This document shows, piece by piece, positions 1 through 6,404 of a stretch of 15,963 nt of DNA. The notes beneath the pieces are model-generated. The model was not told where the DNA came from, did no database searches, and saw only the letters and a program-made list of their open reading frames with translations. The DNA comes from JBLHKW01 sp047618565. GTDB taxonomy: Bacteria; Planctomycetota; UBA1135; GCA-002686595. Numbering within the stretch: the stretch's first letter is position 1; each line of letters starts with the position of its first letter. The position numbers and the translations under genes are program-made. The DNA lies in assembly GCA_047618565.1 (NCBI GenBank), contig JBLHKW010000125.1:1-15963 (forward strand), read 5' to 3'.

Positions 1-2037
1 CCCGGCGCCCTCGCCCAGGTTCTGCATCGCCAGCGCGAAGTCCACGGTCGCCACGTCGTCGTCGAGCAGGGTCGCGGTGTGCACCAGGGCCGTGCCCAGG
101 CTTCCGTTGGTGGCGCCCGTCAGGGTGAAGATCACCGTCTCGTCCCCCTCGACCAGCATGTCGTCGGCCGGGACCAGGTTGATGTCCGCCGACATGTCGC
201 CCGCGAGAATCATGATCGGGCTCGCGGTAACGGTGTAGTCGTCCGGATCGCTGGCCGTGCCGCCAACCGTGTACATGACCGTCACGTCCTGGGTCGACAC
301 GTTGGACAGGTTCACCGTCGCACGCCGCGGAGACGCGCCCTCACCCATGTCCTGCATCGCGATCGCGAAGTCGATGACCGCCACATCGTCGTCGAGCAGC
401 GTCGCCGTGTGAACCAGCGTCGTGCCCAGGCTCGCATTCGTCGCGCCTGCCAGCGTCACGATCACCGTCTCGTCGCCCTCGACCAGGGCGTCGTTCACCG
501 GCGTCAGCAGGATGTCCGCAGACATGTTCCCGGCCAGGATCGTCAGCGGAGTGGCCGCGATGCCATAGTCGCTCGGATCCGAGGCCGTACCGCCGACCGT
601 GTACATGACCGTCACGTCCTGGGTCGACAGGTTCGACAGGTTCACCGTGAGGCCCGTCGCCGGCGCGCCCTCGCCCAGGTCCTGCAGCGCCAGGGCGAAG
701 TCCACGGTAGCCGCATCGTTGTCGAGGATGGTGGCCGTGTGCACGAGGCTGGAACCCAGACCCGCGCCTGAAGCTCCGGTCAGGGTCAACACGACGGTCT
801 CGTTGCCCTCGACCAGCATGTCCTCCGCCGGCACGAGCGTGATGTCCGCCGAGACATCGCCCGCGGGGATCGTGAGCGGGCTCACGCTGGCGGCGTAGTC
901 GTCAGGGTCGGTGGCGCTGCCGCCCACCGTGAACATGACCATCACATCCTGGGTCGACGGAAGCGAGAGGTTGACCGTGGCTCGCCGCGGAGACGCGCCC
1001 TCGCCCATGCTCTGCATCGTGATGGCGAAGTCGACCACGGCCGAGTCATTGTCGAGCAGGGTCACGGTGTGCTGCAGCACTGCGCCCAGGCCGGCGTTGG
1101 TCGCACCGGTCAGGGTGACGATGACCGTCTCGTTGCCCTCGACGAGCATATCGTCCACGGGCAACAGGTTGATGTCCCCGAACAGGGCCCCGGCCGGAAT
1201 GACGAGCGGACTGGCATCGACCGAGTAGTCCGCCGGGCTGCTCGCACTGCCCGCGATGGAGTACATGACCGTCACGTCCTGACTGGACGGATTGAGCATC
1301 AGGACCCTCAGGCCCATCGAACCGGAGGCCTCGCCCAGGTTCTGTGTCGGGATGTCGAACTCGACCACCGCGACATCGTTGTCGTTCAGCGTCAGGGTGT
1401 GCTGGGACGGGGCACCGAGGGCGGCGTTCGCGGGCACGCCCAGGTTGACGATGACCGTCTCGTCGAGCTCGACCAGGGAGTCCTCGACGGGAGTTACCGT
1501 GAGTTCGACCGAGGTCTGACCTGCGGGAATCATCACGGGGCTGGCGCTGATCGAGTAGTCGGTGGGATTCAGGGCACTCCCGGCCAGGGTGAACGGAACC
1601 GTGACGTCGAGCACGGAGACCGCGCTCAGACCGATCGTGATCGTGGCCGAGGCGGCGCTCTCAGGGGCGCTGCTCGAGGCCAGGTTGAAGGCCACCGTGG
1701 GCACCGGATCGTCCTCCTGGATCTTCAGCTCCGTCATCTGAAGCGCGCCCAGGATCGCGTTCGTGGGTGCTCCAAGCTGGAAGATGACGCTCTCGTCCGT
1801 CTCGTAGAGCATGTCCTCGACGATCGTCACGACGATGTCGACCGAGAGCTGGCCAGCCGGGATGACCAGCGGGCTTGCGATGACCGTGTAGTCGTCGGGG
1901 TTGAGCGCGTCGCCGGAGGTCGAGAAGGGCACCTCGACGTCGACGAAGGAGGGCGCGGACAGCTTGACCTTCACGAACGCGGTGCCGGCGCCCTCGGAGA
2001 CCGACCTGCTCGGAAGGCTGAACTCGACGTTGGGCAG
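1..2037 (-). repeat. Tandem 330-bp Calx-beta coding repeats, six and a part
   Basis: The plus-strand landmark around gtacatgaccgtcacgtcct recurs at 271, 601, 931 (gaacatgacc variant), 1261 and, more diverged, 1591. That is an exact 330-bp (110-codon) step. The two oldest-looking units, at the N-terminal side (about 1378-2037), are more diverged and one is ~333 bp. The units nearest the window edge are the most alike. Units 4 and 6 share GEGASPRR, while units 5 and 7 share ATVDFAL, so similarity alternates and suggests duplication of a two-module (660-bp) block. The array continues past position 1. Confidence 0.9.
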
Positions 2038-2547
2038 CGGGTCGACGAAGGTGACTTGCAGCCCGTCAGAGAGGTTGTAGTTGATCAGTCCGGCCGGGTC
2101 CGCATCACGGAACCATGCCTGGAAGTTCCATGTCGAGCCCGCGAGGATGGCCCCGTTGGCCGTGAGGTTGTCGTAGTTGATCGCACGCGACAGGGTGTTC
2201 CCCATCGCCTGGCTGACGCCCAGGCGGAAGACGGAGAAACCTTGGCCGCCGACACAGCGCAGGCCGCGCCCGAACGGGACGCCCGCCCCCATGCCGGCCT
2301 GGCCCTGGCCGTAGAAGAACAGGCCCGGCTTGTTCGGAACCGGCGACGCACTGATGACGAAGTTGTTGTCCGCCACGACGCACTGGCCGTTCGACGACAT
2401 CAGCGCGGGCACGCCCAGCTCGTTCGGAACGGAGCTGCAGAAATTGTTGCTGTCGCAGGGTGTCACCTGAGCCGGCGAGACGGCGGTCAAGAACAGAGCT
2501 GCTGCGGAACTGGCGGCGAAACGGAAGCTGCGAGCGAGCGAAATCAT
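1..2547 (-). CDS. Secreted Calx-beta repeat protein (3' end beyond window)
   Basis: Reading leftward from an ATG at 2547, the frame stays open for 849 codons to the window edge, so the C-terminus is missing. Residues 1-26 form a signal peptide: a short basic start, an alanine/leucine-rich core, and a cleavage site after the SPA motif. Residues ~30-167 are a cysteine-containing N-terminal domain with glycine-rich and FRLG/WNFQ(A)WFRD motifs, which I recall from exported planctomycete proteins. From ~171 the protein is a string of ~110-residue modules, six complete and the start of a seventh. Each has the Calx-beta pattern: VDFAI...GEGA, DPxDY, PAG, VEGxETV and an acidic DDD/DND end. Calx-beta domains bind calcium and usually occur in extracellular adhesion or matrix proteins. 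An exported, calcium-stabilised surface or matrix role is inference. The start lacks a close Shine-Dalgarno; AAGGA lies ~20 nt upstream. Being edge-truncated, its anchor or sorting signal cannot be seen. Confidence 0.88.
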   Translation of the reverse strand, partial: MISLARSFRFAASSAAALFLTAVSPAQVTPCDSNNFCSSVPNELGVPALMSSNGQCVVADNNFVISASPVPNKPGLFFYGQGQAGMGAGVPFGRGLRCVGGQGFSVFRLGVSQAMGNTLSRAINYDNLTANGAILAGSTWNFQAWFRDADPAGLINYNLSDGLQVTFVDPLPNVEFSLPSRSVSEGAGTAFVKVKLSAPSFVDVEVPFSTSGDALNPDDYTVIASPLVIPAGQLSVDIVVTIVEDMLYETDESVIFQLGAPTNAILGALQMTELKIQEDDPVPTVAFNLASSSAPESAASATITIGLSAVSVLDVTVPFTLAGSALNPTDYSISASPVMIPAGQTSVELTVTPVEDSLVELDETVIVNLGVPANAALGAPSQHTLTLNDNDVAVVEFDIPTQNLGEASGSMGLRVLMLNPSSQDVTVMYSIAGSASSPADYSVDASPLVIPAGALFGDINLLPVDDMLVEGNETVIVTLTGATNAGLGAVLQHTVTLLDNDSAVVDFAITMQSMGEGASPRRATVNLSLPSTQDVMVMFTVGGSATDPDDYAASVSPLTIPAGDVSADITLVPAEDMLVEGNETVVLTLTGASGAGLGSSLVHTATILDNDAATVDFALALQDLGEGAPATGLTVNLSNLSTQDVTVMYTVGGTASDPSDYGIAATPLTILAGNMSADILLTPVNDALVEGDETVIVTLAGATNASLGTTLVHTATLLDDDVAVIDFAIAMQDMGEGASPRRATVNLSNVSTQDVTVMYTVGGTASDPDDYTVTASPIMILAGDMSADINLVPADDMLVEGDETVIFTLTGATNGSLGTALVHTATLLDDDVATVDFALAMQNLGEGAG

Positions 2548-2850
2548 GATGCGATCCAGGCTTGTTGTGTCCTTCGCGACGGTCCCTCGAGGCGCCACAG
2601 CGCCAATCGAGGCCATCGGCTACGGCTGGCCGAAGAGAACCGTTCCCCAGTACAAAGGTATCCCGCCAGACTGAGCGGTGATGCGAGTCCGGAACCGGAC
2701 GGAACGGTTGCACCCGGAGTATCCCATGGGCCGTGATTTGCGGGGCGGGACTTTTTTCCCAATTCCCGCGGCTAGGGGCCAATTCGGTCCCTCCACGGGG
2801 GTCTCGGCCGCGGACCGGCGCGGACCTGGAAGCGCCTCGAAACTTCTCCG

Positions 2851-2876
2851 GGAGGACACCGAGGCCTCCTTTTTTT
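2851..2876 (+). terminator. Terminator-like stem with seven-T tract
   Basis: GGAGG (2851-2855) pairs with CCTCC (2865-2869) across a 9-nt loop and is followed directly by seven T (2870-2876), the layout of an intrinsic terminator on the plus strand. The stem is short. No plus-strand gene lies upstream in the window, so it could stop antisense transcription out of the Calx-beta gene, or be chance. On the minus strand the same bases read AAAGGAGG, a perfect ribosome-binding sequence 5 nt before a GTG at 2859. Confidence 0.35.
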
Positions 2877-2959
2877 GGGGCCGGACCCGGAAGCACCCAA
2901 AAGGTCGATGCGATATCGTCCGACCAACTAGACTGCCGCCCTGTTTCCGGCCCCTGACC

Positions 2960-2987
2960 CCCGGCAGACAGGCCGGGACCGGGTCCC
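2960..2987 (+). promoter_or_regulatory. Overlapping alternative hairpins in operon leader
   Basis: CCCGGC (2960-2965) pairs perfectly with GCCGGG (2972-2977) across a 6-nt loop. The last three G of that arm also start a second stem, GGGAC (2975-2979) with GTCCC (2983-2987). The two stems cannot form together. They lie 118-145 nt upstream of the first methyltransferase start. A third pair, CCACC with GGTGG, follows around 3004-3026. Regulation by alternative folding is inference; short GC-rich stems are common at this base composition. Confidence 0.22.
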
Positions 2988-3104
2988 GATGGGTCCTCCC
3001 GACCCACCTGATCCAGGTCCTGGTGGCTGCTCGCCGTGCCCGACCGCTCGCCAGCCTTGGGGTCAGATGCCCAATGACGATCCGCGCCTGATCCAAGTGT
3101 CCTG

Positions 3105-4289
3105 ATGAACGACCCCCCCCGCTCCACCTGCTCGGCCTGTGGCTCTACGGAGACCACCTCGGTCTGTAGCGCCCTGCAGGTCCCGGCCCACGTCTGCTCC
3201 TACTGGGCCAGCGCCGCCGAAGCCAGGGCCTGCGCCAAGGGCGACCTGACCCTCGATTTTTGCGTCGCCTGCGGCTTCATCGAGAACACCTCCTTCGACG
3301 AGAAGACCGCCGAGTACACCGGCGCCTACGAGAACTCCCTGCACTTCTCGGAGTTCTTCCAGGGCTATATCGCCGACTTCGCCAAGCAGATTCTGGAGCA
3401 GCACAGCACGGACGGCGGCGTGCTCGAGATCGGTTGTGGCAACGGCGAGTTCCTGGAGCTCCTGTGTGCGGACGGCAGCGGGCGCGGCGTCGGCTTCGAT
3501 CCGGCCTACGCCCCGGGCGAGCCGCTGACCAAGCTGGACGGCCGGCTGCGCTTCATCCGCGACTACTACAGCGACCAGTACGTCGATATCCCGACCGGCC
3601 TGATCGTCTGCCGCCAGGTGCTCGAGCACATCTCGAGCCCGGGGGACTTCCTGCGCAGCCTGCGCAAGACGATCGGCGACCGGCACGACACATCCGTGAT
3701 CATCGAGGTCCCCAACACGCTCTACGCTCTCGAGAACCTGTCCTTCTGGGACATCATCTACGAGCACCCCAACTACTTCACCGGACCGACCCTGGCGCGC
3801 CTGTTCGCCAGCTGCGGCTTCGACGTCAACCGCGTCTGGCCCACTTTCGCGGACCAGTTCATCGCCATCGACGTGAAGCCCGCGCAGGGTGATGTGGGTC
3901 ACGTACCGGATGACCTGCAGGACCTGAGCTCCCTGCCCGACCTCGTGAATCGCTTCTCGCGCGGATTTGACGAGACCATCGAGAAGTGGAACGACGACCT
4001 CAGCCACATCAAGGCCAGGGGTGAGAAGGTCGTCATCTGGGGTACCGGAGCGCGCGGAGTGGGATTCCTCAATCAAGGTGACCGCTCGGGTGCGATCGAG
4101 TACGCGGTCGACATCAACCCCCGCAAGCACGACAAGTTCGTCGTCGGCACAGGACAGCAGGTCGTACGGCCGGAGTTCCTCAAGGAATACAAGCCCGACC
4201 ACGTCATCCTCATGAACAAGATCTACCGCGAGGAGATCACGCGCGACCTCGACGAGATGGGCCTGTCACCGCAGATCCTGCAAGCCTGA
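3105..4289 (+). CDS. SAM-dependent C-methyltransferase-like protein, YEH subfamily
   Basis: This 394-residue protein is probably an NDP-sugar C-methyltransferase-like enzyme of the cytoplasm. An N-terminal zinc-ribbon-like part has Cys9/Cys12 and Cys53/Cys56. A class I SAM-binding core has the GxGxG loop at 106-116 (VLEIGCGNGEF) and an acidic residue at 132. The C-terminal domain has WGTGARGVGFL (312-322) and VDINPRKH, the pattern of Methyltransf_14, found in sugar C-methyltransferases. In place of the family's YHEH catalytic motif it has YEH at 219-221, one residue shorter, as does its closest relative in the window at 9455-10681. Substrate is therefore uncertain. It is first in a four-gene plus-strand run, 30 bp before the next gene. 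The ATG at 3105 has no Shine-Dalgarno but places the first Cys pair at residue 9. An 8-C run lies in codons 3-6. Confidence 0.88.
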   Translation: MNDPPRSTCSACGSTETTSVCSALQVPAHVCSYWASAAEARACAKGDLTLDFCVACGFIENTSFDEKTAEYTGAYENSLHFSEFFQGYIADFAKQILEQHSTDGGVLEIGCGNGEFLELLCADGSGRGVGFDPAYAPGEPLTKLDGRLRFIRDYYSDQYVDIPTGLIVCRQVLEHISSPGDFLRSLRKTIGDRHDTSVIIEVPNTLYALENLSFWDIIYEHPNYFTGPTLARLFASCGFDVNRVWPTFADQFIAIDVKPAQGDVGHVPDDLQDLSSLPDLVNRFSRGFDETIEKWNDDLSHIKARGEKVVIWGTGARGVGFLNQGDRSGAIEYAVDINPRKHDKFVVGTGQQVVRPEFLKEYKPDHVILMNKIYREEITRDLDEMGLSPQILQA

Positions 4290-4319
4290 CCCTTCCAGGG
4301 CACACCCACGAAATGAGCC

Positions 4320-5570
4320 ATGACGACCCTTCCGATAGCACAACGAGGTAGCTGCCGCTTCTGCGACAGCCTGCTCGAGCACTCCTTCGTGGATCTCGGG
4401 ATGTCCCCGCTGTGCGAGAGCTTCCTGACTGCCGACCAGCTCAACCACGCCGAGGACTTCTTTCCGCTGTCCGCGTCGGTCTGCCAGAAGTGCTTCCTGG
4501 TGCAGCTCCAGGAATACGTCACGCCCGAGAACATCTTCGACGACTACGCCTACTTCTCGTCCTTCTCGGACTCGTGGCTGCGTCATGCAGCGAAGTACAG
4601 CGACGAGATCATCGAGCGCCTGGAGCTCGATCAGAACTCGTTCGTGGTCGAGATCGCAAGCAACGACGGATACCTGCTGCAGAACTTCGTGGCCAGGGAG
4701 ATTCCCTCCCTGGGCATCGAGCCGGCCGCCAACGTGGCTGCCGCAGCGACGGAAAAAGGCATCGAGTCACTGGTCGCATTCTTCGGCAAGGAGACCGCGA
4801 CCAAGGTGCGTGAGGAGCGCGGCCCTGCCGACCTCATCGCCGGCAACAACGTGCTGGCGCACGTGCCCGACATCAACGACTTCGTCGGCGGCCTGAAGAT
4901 CCTGCTGGGCGAAGACGGTGTGGTGACCATGGAGTTCCCCCACCTCTGGCAGCTCATGAAGGGCAACCAGTTCGACACGATCTACCACGAGCACTTCTCG
5001 TACCTGTCCTTCAGCACCACCTGCCGGATCTTCGAGAAGCACGGACTGCAGATCTTCGACGTCCAGGAGCTCGCCTCTCACGGCGGGTCGCTGCGCATCT
5101 TCGCCCAGCACATGGGCCATGCGCGCGCGCGCACGGAAGCGGCTGAATCCCTGCTGAAGCGCGAGAGCGAGGCCGGCTTCGACACGCTCGACCACTATCT
5201 CTCGTTCACGCCCCAGGTGGAGCGCACGAAGAGGCGCCTGCTGGCCTTCCTGATAGAGGCGCGCGAGCAGGGCAAGCAGATCGCAGGCTACGGAGCCCCC
5301 GGCAAGGGCAACACACTGCTCAACTACTGCGGCATCCGCAGCGACCTGCTCGACTACACGGTCGATCGCAACCCCTACAAGCACGGGCGCTTCTGCCCGG
5401 GCACCCATATCCCGATCTTTGCGCCCGATATGCTCGAGGAGACACGGCCTGACTACATCCTGGTCCTGCCCTGGAACCTGAAGAAAGAGATCCTCGAGCA
5501 ACTGAGTTTCGCCCGTGAGTGGGGCGCAAAGTTCATCATTCCGATTCCCGAGCTCGAGATCGTCGACTGA
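4320..5570 (+). CDS. NDP-sugar C-methyltransferase, canonical type
   Basis: This 416-residue protein matches the full architecture of sugar C-methyltransferases such as TylC3, NovU and TcaB9, which transfer a methyl group from SAM to a carbon of a keto-deoxysugar nucleotide. It has a zinc-binding N-terminal domain (Cys12, Cys15, Cys55, Cys58), a SAM-binding core (VVEIASNDGYLL, 109-120), and the C-terminal Methyltransf_14 domain (GYGAPGKGNTLLNY from 323, VDRNPYKHG from 348). The residues I recall as active-site in TcaB9 (Tyr76, His181, Tyr222, Glu224, His225) fall at the same numbers here, with YHEH at 222-225. It should therefore be catalytically competent. This is the best-supported enzyme of the island. 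It sits 30 bp after the first gene and 28 bp before the nucleotidyltransferase, so co-transcription is likely. The ATG has no evident Shine-Dalgarno. Confidence 0.93.
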   Translation: MTTLPIAQRGSCRFCDSLLEHSFVDLGMSPLCESFLTADQLNHAEDFFPLSASVCQKCFLVQLQEYVTPENIFDDYAYFSSFSDSWLRHAAKYSDEIIERLELDQNSFVVEIASNDGYLLQNFVAREIPSLGIEPAANVAAAATEKGIESLVAFFGKETATKVREERGPADLIAGNNVLAHVPDINDFVGGLKILLGEDGVVTMEFPHLWQLMKGNQFDTIYHEHFSYLSFSTTCRIFEKHGLQIFDVQELASHGGSLRIFAQHMGHARARTEAAESLLKRESEAGFDTLDHYLSFTPQVERTKRRLLAFLIEAREQGKQIAGYGAPGKGNTLLNYCGIRSDLLDYTVDRNPYKHGRFCPGTHIPIFAPDMLEETRPDYILVLPWNLKKEILEQLSFAREWGAKFIIPIPELEIVD

Positions 5571-5598
5571 TCCAGCCGTTCATCGGCCGCCAAGTATC

Positions 5599-6387
5599 AT
5601 GAAAGTCGTACTGTTCTGTGGAGGCCTGGGCATGCGCCTCAGGGGTTACTCCGACAAGACTCCCAAGCCCATGGTCGAGGTCGGTCACCGCCCGATCCTG
5701 TGGCACGTGATGAAGTATTACGCCTCCTTCGGGCACCGGGATTTCATCCTGTGCCTGGGCTACAAGGCCGACTTCATCAAGGAGTACTTCATCAACTACA
5801 GCGAGTACGTCACGAACGATTTCGTGCTCACCGATGGAGGCCGCAACGTGTCGCTGCTCTCGAGCGACATCCAGGACTGGCGCATCACCTTCGTCGACAC
5901 GGGCTACACCTCCTGTATCGGCGAGCGGCTGCAGGCCGTGCGCCCGCACCTCGAGGGTGAGGAGATGTTCCTGGCGAACTACAGCGACAACGTGACCGAC
6001 TTCCAGCTGCCGCCCCTGATCGACCGCATGGGCAAGGAGGACGCGGTGGCGTCGTTCGTGGCCGTGCGCCCGCCGCACAGCTTCCACGTGGTCTCCATCA
6101 ATGGCGACGACCAGGTGCACCGGATCGAGGAGACCGCTACCGCAGACCTGTGGATCAATGGTGGCTACTTCGTCCTGAAACAGGAGATCTTCGACTACAT
6201 GCGGCCTGGCGAGGAACTCGTGCTCGAGCCCTTCCAACGCTTGATCGAAGCGAAGAAGCTGCTGGGTGTGAAGTACACGGGCTTCTGGAAGAACATGGAC
6301 ACCTACAAGGACAAGATGGAGCTCGACGAGATGCATGGCCGGGGCGAGGCGCCCTGGGAGATCTGGAAGGACTCCAAGGAGAGCTGA
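5599..6387 (+). CDS. rfbF: Glucose-1-phosphate cytidylyltransferase-like sugar nucleotidyltransferase
   Basis: This 262-residue enzyme of the RfbF type joins a sugar-1-phosphate to CTP, giving the CDP-sugar that enters 3,6-dideoxy- and branched-sugar routes. Motifs in order are the nucleotide-binding GGLGMRL (8-14) with KPM (23-25), a YKADFIKEYF segment (55-64), VDTGYTS (99-105), the metal-binding aspartate in NYSDN (D130), NGGYFVL (187-193) and FWKNMDTYKD (229-238, second metal aspartate D234). Length equals the family norm. I chose the ATG at 5599; an in-frame ATG at 5515 would overlap the upstream gene by 56 bp and add 28 residues with no family match. Differences from classical RfbF (GMRL for GTRL, YSDN for YGDG) mark a subfamily I recall beside methyltransferases and PIG-L deacetylases, so the exact sugar and nucleotide are not certain. 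It lies 17 bp before the next gene. Confidence 0.9.
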   Translation: MKVVLFCGGLGMRLRGYSDKTPKPMVEVGHRPILWHVMKYYASFGHRDFILCLGYKADFIKEYFINYSEYVTNDFVLTDGGRNVSLLSSDIQDWRITFVDTGYTSCIGERLQAVRPHLEGEEMFLANYSDNVTDFQLPPLIDRMGKEDAVASFVAVRPPHSFHVVSINGDDQVHRIEETATADLWINGGYFVLKQEIFDYMRPGEELVLEPFQRLIEAKKLLGVKYTGFWKNMDTYKDKMELDEMHGRGEAPWEIWKDSKES

Positions 6388-6404
6388 GCCATCGGATCGC
6401 CCCC

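Larger units (their letters stand above)
2548..3104. other. Divergent intergenic region (557 bp)
   Basis: This separates the minus-strand Calx-beta gene from the plus-strand methyltransferase operon and must hold both promoters. I see no convincing protein gene. Open frames cross it, but all have arginine/proline-rich translations unlike any family I know. Visible structures are a GGCGC-CACA-GCGCC hairpin at 2591-2604 (5'UTR of the leftward gene), a GCGGGA/TCCCGC pair around 2745-2770, a stem plus seven T at 2851-2876, an 8-bp palindrome CGATATCG at 2911-2918, and overlapping GC-rich stems at 2960-2987. A TAGACT hexamer near 2929 is a weak -10 candidate for the rightward operon, without a good -35 partner. 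Confidence 0.6.

Noticed and set aside
1..1700. Regular repeats considered as a CRISPR or satellite array
   Set aside because: The period is 330 bp, in frame with the gene, and each unit translates to a Calx-beta module. There are no short identical repeats with unique spacers.
1069..2736. 555-codon plus-strand open frame across the Calx-beta region
   Set aside because: It is antisense to a clear signal peptide plus Calx-beta repeat frame. Its translation is a repetitive Arg/Asp/Val/His mix typical of the reverse strand of GC-rich repeats.
2105..3157. 350-codon minus-strand frame overlapping the start of the Calx-beta gene
   Set aside because: It crosses the intergenic region and conflicts with the recognised exported-protein frame. 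The translation is Arg/Gly/Pro-rich with no motif.
3063..4202. 379-codon minus-strand frame
   Set aside because: It is antisense to the first methyltransferase, whose cysteine pairs, SAM loop and C-terminal domain are unmistakable.
5515..5598. Upstream start extending the cytidylyltransferase by 28 codons
   Set aside because: It would overlap the preceding gene by 56 bp, and the added residues match nothing. The family's usual MKVVLFCGG start is at 5599.
6150..6404. Upstream start extending the third C-methyltransferase by 85 codons
   Set aside because: It lies within the cytidylyltransferase coding region in another frame. The zinc-cysteine domain begins properly from the ATG at 6405.
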